This document shows positions 35,950 through 44,769 of a DNA stretch of 64,000 bases, in pieces. Origin of the DNA: Chitinophagaceae bacterium (GTDB taxonomy: Bacteria > Bacteroidota > Bacteroidia > Chitinophagales > Chitinophagaceae); contig JAIETM010000012.1 of assembly GCA_019745155.1 (NCBI GenBank), positions 124,001 to 188,000 of the forward strand. Reading direction: 5' to 3'. The stretch's first letter is position 1; each line of letters begins with the position of its first letter. The position numbers were made by a program, and so were the translations under genes. The notes below the pieces were generated by a model. The model saw nothing but the letters and a program-made list of their open reading frames with translations, was not told the DNA's origin and searched no databases.

Positions 35950-36654
35950 TTACAACTGCAATTTTTCAACAGCTTGCTGTGCTGCTACTTGAGAAGCATC
36001 TTTCTTATTGTAGCCCTTACCGAGTGCAATGACTTCGCCATCTAATACTGCATGAATGGTGAAGACACGACGATTGCCTTCCAATTTTTCTTCGGCCAAT
36101 TCAAAAATGAGGACTTTGCCATTCCTACTGGCCCAGCCAATGAGTTTATTCTTGAGGTTGATATCAATCTGCTCCAAATCATCCACAAACATGTGTGGTA
36201 TCACAATCTGCTTCAACACCCATCGCTGTGTTTTGGCATAGCCTTTATCGAGATACACTGCACCTACAATGGCTTCTAATGTATTCCCAAAAATTTGGCT
36301 GCCCTTGAGTGAATTATCAAACTTGTTGTAAAGAGTAATTTTCTTGAGACCCATCTTCAGTGCGATATCATTCAACTGCTGACGGTTCACCATCTTGCTG
36401 CGCATCTCGGTGAGAAAGCCTTCGCCTTTGTATGGATAACGTTTGAAGAGATAATCGGCAACTATGGCGCTTAGAACAGCATCGCCCAAATACTCCAATC
36501 GCTCATTGTTTTCATTCGGTGTATCCTTTACCGAACGGTGACTAAGCGCAGTGGTGTACAGCGTTAAATTACCGGGACGAAGACCGAGCACATTGGTGAT
36601 CTGCTTTTCAAATGCAGTCTGCGCTGGTTTAAATAGTTGCCTGATGATTTGCAC
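35950..36654 (-). CDS. rnc: Ribonuclease III
   Basis: RNase III cuts double-stranded RNA, for example in rRNA maturation. The product has 234 residues: the nuclease domain (residues ~20-165) with signature NERLEYLGDAVLSAIVADYL and the second acidic set in FGNTLEAIVGAVYLDKGY, then a double-stranded RNA-binding domain with ALGKGYNKKDASQVAAQQA at the end. The order acpP-fabF-rnc is a widely conserved arrangement. Only four bases separate it from fabF. Confidence 0.95.
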   Translation of the reverse strand: MQIIRQLFKPAQTAFEKQITNVLGLRPGNLTLYTTALSHRSVKDTPNENNERLEYLGDAVLSAIVADYLFKRYPYKGEGFLTEMRSKMVNRQQLNDIALKMGLKKITLYNKFDNSLKGSQIFGNTLEAIVGAVYLDKGYAKTQRWVLKQIVIPHMFVDDLEQIDINLKNKLIGWASRNGKVLIFELAEEKLEGNRRVFTIHAVLDGEVIALGKGYNKKDASQVAAQQAVEKLQL

Positions 36655-36658
36655 AAAC

Positions 36659-37906
36659 TCAAGCTACATATTTTTTCACAATCACACAGGCATTGTGACC
36701 ACCAAAACCGAAAGTATTGCTAAGGGCAGCACGTACGGTTCTTTGTTGCGCTTTGTTGAAAGTGAAATTGAGTTTGGGATCTAATTCAGGATCATCCGTG
36801 AAGTGGTTGATGGTAGGCGGACAGATATCATTGATCACAGCCTGAATGCTGGCAATGGCTTCTAACACACCTGCAGCACCAAGGCAATGGCCTGTCATAC
36901 TCTTAGTAGAAGAGATATTGAGGTTGTATGCATATTCACCAAATACTTCAGTGATGGCTTTGGCTTCAGCACCATCACCTAATGGTGTTGATGTACCGTG
37001 TGTATTGATATAATCGATATCGCTTGGTTGCATGCCTGCATCCTTCAATGCGGCAATCATTACGTTGCGTGCACCCAAACCATCGGGATGCGGCGCAGTC
37101 ATATGATAAGCATCAGCAGTAGCGCCACCACCTGCAATTTCGCAGTAGATTTTCGCACCACGCTTGATGGCATGTTCATAATCTTCGAGGATCAACGCAC
37201 CTGCACCCTCACCCATCACAAAACCATCGCGGTCTTTGTCGTATGGGCGGCTTGCAGTTGTTGGATCATCATTTCTTTCGCTCAGTGCTTTCATGGCATT
37301 AAAACCACCTACACCAGCTTCGCTGATCACCGCTTCAGAACCACCTGTTAAAACGATATCTGCTTTACCCAAACGAATGGTATCAAAAGCATCAATAATG
37401 GCGTTGGTAGAAGAGGCACAAGCACTTACCACTGCATAGTTGGGACCACGGAAACCGTGGCGCATAGAAATATGCCCCGCAGCAATATCCAGAATCATCT
37501 TCGGAATAAAGAAGGGGTTGAAGCGTGGGGTACCATCGCCTCTGGCATAATCTTTCATTTCCTCCTGGAAAGTGGTTAAGCCACCGATACCGCTGGCGAA
37601 GATTACGCCAACGCGGTCAACATCCACATTCTCTTTGCTAATACCCGCATCAGTTACAGCAGCGTCACTAACAGCGATGGCCAGCTGCGCAAAACGATCC
37701 AGCTTACGCGCTTCCTTCCTATCCATGAAATTGGTAGGATCAAAGCCTTTAATCTCACATGCAAAACGTGTTTTGAACTTGGTTGCATCAAACAAAGTGA
37801 TGGGACCCGCACCAGATACGCCATTGATCAGGCCATTCCAGTAATCATGCAGGTTATTGCCCAAGGGAGTAATAGTACCTATTCCGGTTACAACAACACG
37901 TTTCAT
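36659..37906 (-). CDS. fabF: Beta-ketoacyl-ACP synthase II
   Basis: FabF extends acyl-ACP with malonyl-ACP in fatty-acid synthesis. The product has 415 residues. The catalytic triad is clear: Cys in VSACASSTNA, His in INTHGTSTPLGD, and His in KSMTGHCLGAAG. The N terminus MKRVVVTGIGTITPLGN and C terminus SNTFGFGGHNAC are typical. It lies between acpP and rnc. The FabF rather than FabB type is chosen from length and context. Confidence 0.96.
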   Translation of the reverse strand: MKRVVVTGIGTITPLGNNLHDYWNGLINGVSGAGPITLFDATKFKTRFACEIKGFDPTNFMDRKEARKLDRFAQLAIAVSDAAVTDAGISKENVDVDRVGVIFASGIGGLTTFQEEMKDYARGDGTPRFNPFFIPKMILDIAAGHISMRHGFRGPNYAVVSACASSTNAIIDAFDTIRLGKADIVLTGGSEAVISEAGVGGFNAMKALSERNDDPTTASRPYDKDRDGFVMGEGAGALILEDYEHAIKRGAKIYCEIAGGGATADAYHMTAPHPDGLGARNVMIAALKDAGMQPSDIDYINTHGTSTPLGDGAEAKAITEVFGEYAYNLNISSTKSMTGHCLGAAGVLEAIASIQAVINDICPPTINHFTDDPELDPKLNFTFNKAQQRTVRAALSNTFGFGGHNACVIVKKYVA

Positions 37907-38008
37907 ATGGAAAAATTATGGACGTTTTTAATGAGAGAATCCGCCCTACTGTTGGCCAAAGCCGCAAGAAAGGCGGATTAAATTATTCCTTTGCAGGGGA
38001 GTTAGATC

Positions 38009-38245
38009 TTACTTGGCATGCTCTTCCAGGTAAGCAACAGCCTGACCTACAGTAGTGATGGTTTCAGCTTGCTCATCAGGGATAGAGATATTGAATTCTT
38101 TTTCGAATTCCATGATCAGTTCAACGGTATCCAAAGAATCGGCACCGAGGTCGTTGGTGAAAGAAGCCTCATTGGTTACTTCAGCCTCATCAACACCTAA
38201 CTTGTCGACAATGATTTTCTTAACTCTTGTTGCGATGTCTGACAT
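38009..38245 (-). CDS. acpP: Acyl carrier protein
   Basis: The product has 78 residues, the usual ACP size. I start it at 38245 ([17 protein letters not shown]); an in-frame ATG at 38290 lies upstream of the promoter element. The phosphopantetheine serine is in [16 protein letters not shown], and the protein is very acidic. It carries the growing acyl chain for FabF, encoded just downstream, and has a good promoter of its own. Confidence 0.96.
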   Translation of the reverse strand: MSDIATRVKKIIVDKLGVDEAEVTNEASFTNDLGADSLDTVELIMEFEKEFNISIPDEQAETITTVGQAVAYLEEHAK

Positions 38246-38268
38246 TGTAAAAGGTTTTGTTACAGGCG

Positions 38269-38297
38269 CAAAAATATAGTTTTTGTTCAATTCGCAA
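38269..38297 (-). promoter_or_regulatory. Promoter of acpP
   Basis: On the minus strand TTG (38295-38297) is followed after 18 bases by TATTTTTG (38269-38276), which fits the Bacteroidota -33/-7 promoter spacing. It lies 23 bases before the acpP ATG. Confidence 0.6.
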
Positions 38298-38414
38298 GGG
38301 TTTACCTAATTTTTGTTTGCACACCTTAAACACTAACGAATATTAGCTTTTGAGGGGTGTTTTAGCTCATTTTTTATAAATCATCCTTATCTTACAAATC
38401 CCTAAACCCAAGCT

Positions 38415-38843
38415 ATGGCGCTCAAAATCATCGAACATGGCAGTAAAGAATACCGCCAGATGGTAGACCTGCGTTTTCAATTACTCAGAAAGCCGCTGGG
38501 ATTGGATTTTACGGCTGAAGACCTGGAAAAGGAAAAAGACGACATCCTGATCGGCATTTTTGACGACGATCTCCTGGAAGGATGTTGTATTCTCACCAAA
38601 ATAGCCCCTCAAACAGTGAAATTGAGGCAAATGGCCGTTAATTCTGGCCTACAAGGTAAGGGCATCGGCCGGGTACTCATGACATTTGCGGAGAATGTAG
38701 CCAGAGACAGAGGCATGCGCCGAATGGTGATGCATGCCCGAAAATCAGCTATCGGGTTCTACGAGAAACTGGGCTATCGCACTTGCAGCGAAGAGTTTTT
38801 GGAAGTAACCATTCCTCATTACGAAATGGAAAAAGCGCTTTAA
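38415..38843 (+). CDS. GNAT family N-acetyltransferase
   Basis: The product has 142 residues with the GNAT fold. Motif A, which binds acetyl-CoA, reads AVNSGLQGKGIGRVLMTFAE, and the C-terminal part MHARKSAIGFYEKLGYR is motif B. The N-terminal LRFQLLRKPLG-like stretch resembles the ElaA/YitI group. The acceptor is unknown. Its stop overlaps that of the convergent YcxB-like gene by four bases. Confidence 0.88.
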   Translation: MALKIIEHGSKEYRQMVDLRFQLLRKPLGLDFTAEDLEKEKDDILIGIFDDDLLEGCCILTKIAPQTVKLRQMAVNSGLQGKGIGRVLMTFAENVARDRGMRRMVMHARKSAIGFYEKLGYRTCSEEFLEVTIPHYEMEKAL

Positions 38844-39319
38844 TCCTTCTGATCAATCTTCTGCCTAAGCAGGGCACGCAATTCATGACGGAATGTTTCA
38901 TTCATTCCCTCCTTGGGTACGAGAAAAAACGACTTATCGTCGAAATACAGGTGGAAGAAGTGCGGACTCTCAAACCATTTGCTGAATTTTCCCCAACCCC
39001 AGTTGATATACCCTCTTTCATTTTCCAGCACCATTTCCTGATCGCCAAAGAAAGCAATAAACCTGTCCTTGAAAGTAGACGAACGCCTGTAAATAGTATT
39101 TGGTAGGATAAACCAGAAAGCCGCTACCATCAGTAACCAGATCAATGACCCCAACAAAAAGGGCTCTGGCCTTATTTTCTGCATGTAGAATAATACTGCT
39201 GAGACGATGGCAAATACATTTACCAAAATAATCAGCACCCGTATCTCCGGTCTTTGTATAAAATGATAACGCAAAGCCTGTAAGACCTTGCGTTTATCGT
39301 ATTGAAAGCTGTGTTGCAT
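38840..39319 (-). CDS. YcxB-like membrane protein
   Basis: The product has 159 residues. Two hydrophobic segments (VLIILVNVFAIVSAVLFYM and FLLGSLIWLLMVAAFWFIL) near the N terminus are followed by a cytosolic part with WGWGKFSKWFES and FFLVPKEGM, the pattern of the YcxB-like C-terminal domain. The role of this family is unknown. It follows the PhoD-like gene after 12 bases and ends the minus-strand run from the LytTR regulator. Confidence 0.75.
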   Translation of the reverse strand: MQHSFQYDKRKVLQALRYHFIQRPEIRVLIILVNVFAIVSAVLFYMQKIRPEPFLLGSLIWLLMVAAFWFILPNTIYRRSSTFKDRFIAFFGDQEMVLENERGYINWGWGKFSKWFESPHFFHLYFDDKSFFLVPKEGMNETFRHELRALLRQKIDQKD

Positions 39320-39331
39320 GATGCAACAAAA

Positions 39332-40690
39332 TTAGTTGTTTGACAGCTCTTTCCAGCTAACAGACCATTGATTGATCAATTCACCCTTCAAGCCAACAAA
39401 CTCCACCTTCATTGTTCTATTAATACCCGTGCCTGAAAAAGAGATGCGACCATAGTTCTGCAACTTGTCTACACCTACTACACGATACGGATTGTCTTTC
39501 TCGGGTCCGCTAAAGCTATGCGTGCCAGATGTTAACGGCGAAGCCGTGATATCATACAGCGGATAACTACCTGGCCTGTTCACTTTAATGATCTCGCTGT
39601 GGTGACGATCACCAGTTAGAAATACCACCCCATTGATTTTATTATCAGTGAGGAATTGAATAAAATCATTGTATTCTGCCGGAAACCTACGGAAGCAGTC
39701 ATAAGGACTGGCAGGGTTTAACACCTGCGAACCGGTGGCAATAATGCGAAAACGAATGTTTCCATTGGTCTTACTCTGCAATAAGGCATTTTTCAACCAG
39801 CTGATTTGCTCCTTACCAAACATTTGCTTTTCAGCATTTGGTTTGCCGTTCACACTATCCGCCATATCATCATTGCTACGGTAACTACGATCATCCAACA
39901 AGAAAACATCCACATCATTCCAAGTAAACTTCGAATAAATGCCTTCACCATTATTACCATAAGAAGGATTCAACCAAAAGCTTTTGAATACATCTCTACT
40001 TTGTTTTTTGAAGGGATAACTCATATCTCCATCATTCCACCCATAGTCATGATCATCCCAAATAGCATAATGCGGCATTGCCTTCCACAAATCTTGCAAA
40101 ATCGGCATGCTTCTATCTCTGGATGCACGTTTGTGCAAACCCCATTCACTATAATAATCTACTTCACGTGTGTACCAGTTATCACCCAACCAAAGCATAA
40201 AGGCCGATTTTTCTTTCGCCATGGTTTGAAAGATGGAGGAGTCTCCACCATAAGGTCTGCCTGGTCTATCGAAAGGTGGTTCGTTAAAATATGCACAACT
40301 ACCCGTGATAAATGAAAAGTCGGGAGCTGGATTTCGCCACTGCCATAAACTTTGCGTGGTAACATCTCCCGTAGCGATAATTTGTCTATCCTCAGACACC
40401 AGATCATAGGTATAGGTAGTGCCGGGCTTCAGATCATTCAACTCGTAAAAAGCAATATTGAAATAAGGATTCTGACCAGGATACACAAAAGCCACTTCCT
40501 TTTCTGTACGCGTGCCCTTCTCTCTGTACAAAACCATTACGTTACGCACTTCAGGCTTAAACTCAACCCAAATTTTTGCCGAACGCAATTCTGTATGTCC
40601 GATCATTGGACCAGAAACAATGTAACGATCTCGCTGTGCAAACATCAAGGTATTCAACAGCAACAGCACTAATAATAATTTGAAGCGCAT
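39332..40690 (-). CDS. PhoD-like alkaline phosphatase / phosphodiesterase, exported
   Basis: The product has 452 residues with a signal peptide (MRFKLLLVLLLLNTLMFAQ). An N-terminal fibronectin-like part (residues ~25-115) precedes the metallophosphatase domain. Metal-binding stretches are FMLWLGDNWY, AIWDDHDYGWNDGD, and FLTGDRHHSEI, all typical of the PhoD/MPP_PhoD-like group. Such enzymes release phosphate from phosphodiesters or phosphomonoesters outside the cytoplasm. The nearby esterase is also exported. Specificity is not known. Confidence 0.9.
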   Translation of the reverse strand: MRFKLLLVLLLLNTLMFAQRDRYIVSGPMIGHTELRSAKIWVEFKPEVRNVMVLYREKGTRTEKEVAFVYPGQNPYFNIAFYELNDLKPGTTYTYDLVSEDRQIIATGDVTTQSLWQWRNPAPDFSFITGSCAYFNEPPFDRPGRPYGGDSSIFQTMAKEKSAFMLWLGDNWYTREVDYYSEWGLHKRASRDRSMPILQDLWKAMPHYAIWDDHDYGWNDGDMSYPFKKQSRDVFKSFWLNPSYGNNGEGIYSKFTWNDVDVFLLDDRSYRSNDDMADSVNGKPNAEKQMFGKEQISWLKNALLQSKTNGNIRFRIIATGSQVLNPASPYDCFRRFPAEYNDFIQFLTDNKINGVVFLTGDRHHSEIIKVNRPGSYPLYDITASPLTSGTHSFSGPEKDNPYRVVGVDKLQNYGRISFSGTGINRTMKVEFVGLKGELINQWSVSWKELSNN

Positions 40691-40733
40691 AAAAATAAAT
40701 TGAAGGATAAAGTTAGCAACTAATCATCCAGCA

Positions 40734-41660
40734 TTACTTGCTTAATAAAAACATCATAGGAATATCTAATCGATCTGCCCATGCATTTTCAGAATGGTCT
40801 GTTCCAGGAAATACACGACTCATCCAGTTGCGTTTCGTCCATTTTTTGCTGCGCATAACTGCATCGACCTTTTGCTGGTGTACTGCGTATAAACTATCCA
40901 ATGTAGTGGTACCATGATCAAAATAGAGCTTATGCGTTGCAGGATTGGGCAGGTGCTTCTTGAGATAGGCAACAAATGCATCAGGAATGGGATTCATATG
41001 GTTGGTGAAAATACCCGGCCAATGCGTAGATAAACAAGCTGCGCCACCAAACACTTCAGGATATTCGCAGATGGCATACATAGAAATCAAGCCACCCATA
41101 CTAGAACCCGCCACAAAAGTATTTGCTGGATCTTTCCGAACACGATACTTCGCATCGATATAAGGCTTTAGTTCCTTCACCAGAAATTTGAGGTAATCAT
41201 CTGAGCGAATGCGCAAACCATTGAATACCGATGCCCCACCGGGTCTGTTTTTTCCATACAATGTATCTTGAATTGGTTTGGGCAAAGACTCAAATGGCTT
41301 TTGTGGAAAATAGTCTACATGTCTGCTTACACCACTATTCCATACACCCACTACTATGGTGTTGCGCATTTTACCTTCACGCATTAATTGATGCAAGGTC
41401 TCATCTACACGCCAGTCTTTTTTATTCCAGGTAGTAGTAGAATCAAAAAGCATTTGTCCATCATGCATATACAAAACCGCATGCGGCTTTACTCCATCAT
41501 AACTATCCGGTAACCAAATATCAATTTTTCTGTTGCCCAGATATTGAGACGGAAAACTGTCTATCCGAACCAGTTGACCCGATACAACACTAGGAAGCTG
41601 CGCGTCAACAACAATACTGATACTCAGGATGATCAAAAAGATCCAATACTTTTTCATCAT
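40734..41660 (-). CDS. Exported alpha/beta-hydrolase esterase (esterase D/Fes-like)
   Basis: The product has 308 residues with a signal peptide (KKYWIFLIILSISIVVDAQ). It has the PF00756-type esterase pattern: VLYMHDGQMLFDSTTTW, the nucleophile elbow FVAGSSMGGLISMYA with the catalytic serine, and a late histidine in FPGTDHSENAW. Related proteins hydrolyse siderophores, feruloyl esters or other acyl groups; the substrate is not predictable here. Its start overlaps the GT87 stop by four bases (ATGA), so translation is coupled. Confidence 0.88.
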   Translation of the reverse strand: MMKKYWIFLIILSISIVVDAQLPSVVSGQLVRIDSFPSQYLGNRKIDIWLPDSYDGVKPHAVLYMHDGQMLFDSTTTWNKKDWRVDETLHQLMREGKMRNTIVVGVWNSGVSRHVDYFPQKPFESLPKPIQDTLYGKNRPGGASVFNGLRIRSDDYLKFLVKELKPYIDAKYRVRKDPANTFVAGSSMGGLISMYAICEYPEVFGGAACLSTHWPGIFTNHMNPIPDAFVAYLKKHLPNPATHKLYFDHGTTTLDSLYAVHQQKVDAVMRSKKWTKRNWMSRVFPGTDHSENAWADRLDIPMMFLLSK

Positions 41661-42874
41661 AGCAATTTGCTTGTTGATTTATGTAAAGCAATTACCGCGA
41701 TAGCGAGATACCAAAAAACAGGCGTGTAATAAAGGTAGAGATAAGGCACATCAACCAGCGTATAAAAAACCGTTATGGCCAGCGTGGCTATAGCCAACTC
41801 CATATTCGCGATTGTTTGTTTCCGGTAAAACCAATACATCAGCACTGAAAAAAGCAAGGGCATGCCGAAACTGAGTAAGAGCAAAAGTTGGTGCTGCAAT
41901 ACAATTTTATCCGGACCAAATACAGCAGCCATTCCAGGTGTATAGCTGAAGTACTCCGGATGTTCCTGCCAAACACGTACGGCATGCTGTATATAGGTGC
42001 CCGGTATGCGCATCATTTGCTCAAAAGGTGCAAGACCAAAACAAGCAATGGTGAGTAAACAACAAACCAATACAGTTAATACAGATCGAATTAAAACTTG
42101 CCAATCTCTTTGCAGTACCCACCAAAGTAATACTGCAGGCACAGCTGTAATGAGGACATACCTACTCAATAAGCATGCACTTATGGCTATACCTAACCAG
42201 ACTGGTCTTCGATAAACGATAGCAAGAACAAGTAAAACATGGTATGCAATTACCACGCCTTCTTCTGTAAGTCGAAAAAGATTATTACGCTCCTCTGTGT
42301 GTAACCACCAGAGTAAAACAGAGAGTACTGCTAATACCAACCAGATACTGATGCTGCGAAAACGACCCGACTGCAAGACAATCACAATAACCCCAATCCA
42401 AACGCCACCAACAGTTACCCAACGCAAATCAAACTGAAAAATGTCTGCCAGTGTAAAGGGCAACCACATAGCAGGTAGATAAATGGGTTGAATACCATTC
42501 CATATTTCTGCAATGGGTGCATATACCTGATGCCATTGTCCACTTAGGAACCTTTTCCCCATCACCTGAATAATGGGCAACATATCTGCATGCTCAATAG
42601 CTACAGGCGTGCTATCTAAAATGATTCTAGACAGTTGGTAAGAATATACCATACCAACCATCAGTAATATCCATTTCCAGGGACTAAGCAATACACCAAT
42701 CTCAAAGCGCAGTGTGAGCGCAGGAGTTTTCGTCAATATGACCGAGAACAAACAGCCATTCAGTAAAAACAATATGGGCATCCAGGCAGACCATGGCCAC
42801 CACAACGCGTATGTACAGAGCCATGCTTGTGTACAAGCCAGTAACAAGAATAACCATTGCGCGGTTTTACCCAT
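41657..42874 (-). CDS. GT-C type glycosyltransferase (family 87/DUF2029)
   Basis: The product has 405 residues with about ten to eleven hydrophobic segments. A periplasmic loop near residue 95-150 has IAEIWNGIQPIYLPAMWLPF, matching the DUF2029/GT87 polyprenol-phosphate mannosyltransferase pattern of a proline-rich loop after the first helices. The product would transfer sugars from a lipid carrier on the outer side of the inner membrane. The sugar and acceptor are unknown. It is 18 bases downstream of the LytTR gene and overlaps the esterase gene. Confidence 0.78.
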   Translation of the reverse strand: MGKTAQWLFLLLACTQAWLCTYALWWPWSAWMPILFLLNGCLFSVILTKTPALTLRFEIGVLLSPWKWILLMVGMVYSYQLSRIILDSTPVAIEHADMLPIIQVMGKRFLSGQWHQVYAPIAEIWNGIQPIYLPAMWLPFTLADIFQFDLRWVTVGGVWIGVIVIVLQSGRFRSISIWLVLAVLSVLLWWLHTEERNNLFRLTEEGVVIAYHVLLVLAIVYRRPVWLGIAISACLLSRYVLITAVPAVLLWWVLQRDWQVLIRSVLTVLVCCLLTIACFGLAPFEQMMRIPGTYIQHAVRVWQEHPEYFSYTPGMAAVFGPDKIVLQHQLLLLLSFGMPLLFSVLMYWFYRKQTIANMELAIATLAITVFYTLVDVPYLYLYYTPVFWYLAIAVIALHKSTSKLL

Positions 42875-42892
42875 AGGGTGAAATTACGGCAA

Positions 42893-43645
42893 TCAGGACC
42901 TGCTTTCCAAAGTATGCATCACAAAGTCTTTGCGCCGTTGGCTGATGGGGATATTAAATCCGCCATCCAATACTAAAGCACCACCATCAGTCTTATCATA
43001 TAACTGAATATGCGTGGGGTTTACCAGATAAGAATGATGAGTTCTGATGAAGCCCATGGGGGTGAGCATCTCTTCATATTCTTTCAGATTCTTAGAAATC
43101 AGGATTGGATCATTCTGCTTAGAAAAAAAACGCGTGTAGGGACCTTCTGCTTCACAAAACAAGATATCCGCAATACGCAAGAAATAAGTCGACTGCTTAT
43201 CATTCAACACCAATCTTCTATCTGCATCACGGTTACCGGAAATCATTTGCATCATTACACCAATCTGCGCCTGTAAATCTGCATGTTGCAGTTTTTCACT
43301 CGCTTTTTGTATGGCTGCACGAAGTTCATCCGGATCTATCGGTTTTAACAAGTAGTCCAATGCACTAAACTTGATGGCCTGTAAAGCATATTGGTCATGT
43401 GCTGTGGTAAAGATCAACTGAAAAGTAGGTGCATTAATTTGTTTCAATAAATCAAAGCCGGTACCATCTTCCATTTCAATATCCAACAATACGATATCCG
43501 GTTGTTCTTGATGTATTACCTGTAATCCAGCTTGCACACCATCGGCTTCCAGAATTTTGGTTCCGGTAGTACAGACAATTTCTAGCATGACACGAAGTGC
43601 TTTTCTCAGCGATGCCTCGTTTTCAACAATTAGTACTGTAAGCAT
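42893..43645 (-). CDS. LytTR-type response regulator
   Basis: The product has 250 residues. I use the ATG at 43645 (MLTVLIVENEASLRKAL), the standard receiver start; the longer frame to 43717 adds 24 untypical residues. The receiver domain (1-~120) has the phospho-accepting Asp in DIVLLDIEMEDGTGFDLL and the Lys in SALDYLLKPID. The C-terminal LytTR DNA-binding domain has ILFCEAEGPYTRFF and GFIRTHHSYLVN. No histidine kinase gene is adjacent. It may control the downstream GT87-esterase genes or be driven by a kinase elsewhere. Confidence 0.92.
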   Translation of the reverse strand: MLTVLIVENEASLRKALRVMLEIVCTTGTKILEADGVQAGLQVIHQEQPDIVLLDIEMEDGTGFDLLKQINAPTFQLIFTTAHDQYALQAIKFSALDYLLKPIDPDELRAAIQKASEKLQHADLQAQIGVMMQMISGNRDADRRLVLNDKQSTYFLRIADILFCEAEGPYTRFFSKQNDPILISKNLKEYEEMLTPMGFIRTHHSYLVNPTHIQLYDKTDGGALVLDGGFNIPISQRRKDFVMHTLESRS

Positions 43646-43866
43646 GGTATCAAATATGTCCTGAAAATACAGCTTGTATCCACTACCAAAAGAAATCTTT
43701 CCAATTAAGCCATACACCTAAACAAGTGCAGGCCTAAAGCCAATAACTGCAATTCCCGAAAAGCAGTTATAGATGCAAAAATGCTTTTTGTTCAGCCAAA
43801 TTTAACAGCTGTTAAAACATTCATTTTAAAAAAACACTAAGCCATACTTTCAGTAAAAACAACCAC

Positions 43867-44766
43867 ATGCGAAGAATTGTCTGTTTACTAACTGTCCTAG
43901 TCCTGACTATTTCAGTATATGCGCAGTCCGGAGGAAGAAACGGAATGAGTCGAGAGACACTCATGGACGGATCAAAAACAATTGGCGAGTTACTTCAGAA
44001 CCCCATCCTATTCACCAAAGGTAAATTTCAATTGGCCGGGAATGATGCCAACAATGATAAAGCCGCATTGGCTGCGCTAGCACAAAGTGATGCAGTAATC
44101 AAAGAGTATCAAGGGAAAATGGATGCATTTCTGAAAGAGAAAGCACCTAGTATGCTTTTGAAGAATGCGTACAATAAAGTGATCAGCAATGTAAAAAGAG
44201 CAACTTTTGCCATTAAAGATGCTGCATCTGGCGTACAGACCGGACAAAACTATGCTTACTTACTTTATGTACAGGATTTATACCTGTATCAAGCTTATAT
44301 CAGCAATATGGTGAAAGTGTTTCCAGAATCGATTGAATTGCAAGATCAACTGGAAAACATCAATAGCGCCGTACAGCAATATGGCAATAAGCAGGCGTTC
44401 ATGGCGAAAATGCAACAGAACAAACTAGACTACCTCAAAAGTCTGAAACTGCCTAAGGCCGGCATGACGGATGCCAAGCTGGAGAAAACCATTAAGGAGC
44501 AGTATGAGAAGTGGTTTGAAAACGCCAAACTCACAGTAACCAAAGTAGTCATCACTTCTACAGTGTGGACACTTGAGAAAAATGTCTTGGATATTCCTTT
44601 ACACAGAGAAATCACTGCCCAGCTGGCTATTAAAAATCCTGATGGCAGTTGTGGTATTGCAAGCACTTATGTGCGAGAAACCTATTTAGGTGGCGGACAA
44701 TACAGTGCCCCCACTGTGATCATGCCTAACAGTCCAACAGTAATTCCTTGTGAAAACCTTAAATAA
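43867..44766 (+). CDS. Secreted protein of unknown function, paralogue 1
   Basis: The product has 299 residues with a signal peptide (RIVCLLTVLVLTISVYAQ). I recognise no known domain. Most of it appears alpha-helical and rich in Lys, Gln and Asn, with a C-terminal beta region: KVVITSTVWTLEKN, AIKNPDGSCG and VIPCENLK. The two C-terminal cysteines may form a disulfide. The next gene has the same layout and similar C-terminal motifs, so the pair arose by duplication. The genes are three bases apart and share a terminator. Confidence 0.75.
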   Translation: MRRIVCLLTVLVLTISVYAQSGGRNGMSRETLMDGSKTIGELLQNPILFTKGKFQLAGNDANNDKAALAALAQSDAVIKEYQGKMDAFLKEKAPSMLLKNAYNKVISNVKRATFAIKDAASGVQTGQNYAYLLYVQDLYLYQAYISNMVKVFPESIELQDQLENINSAVQQYGNKQAFMAKMQQNKLDYLKSLKLPKAGMTDAKLEKTIKEQYEKWFENAKLTVTKVVITSTVWTLEKNVLDIPLHREITAQLAIKNPDGSCGIASTYVRETYLGGGQYSAPTVIMPNSPTVIPCENLK

Positions 44767-44769
44767 CTG

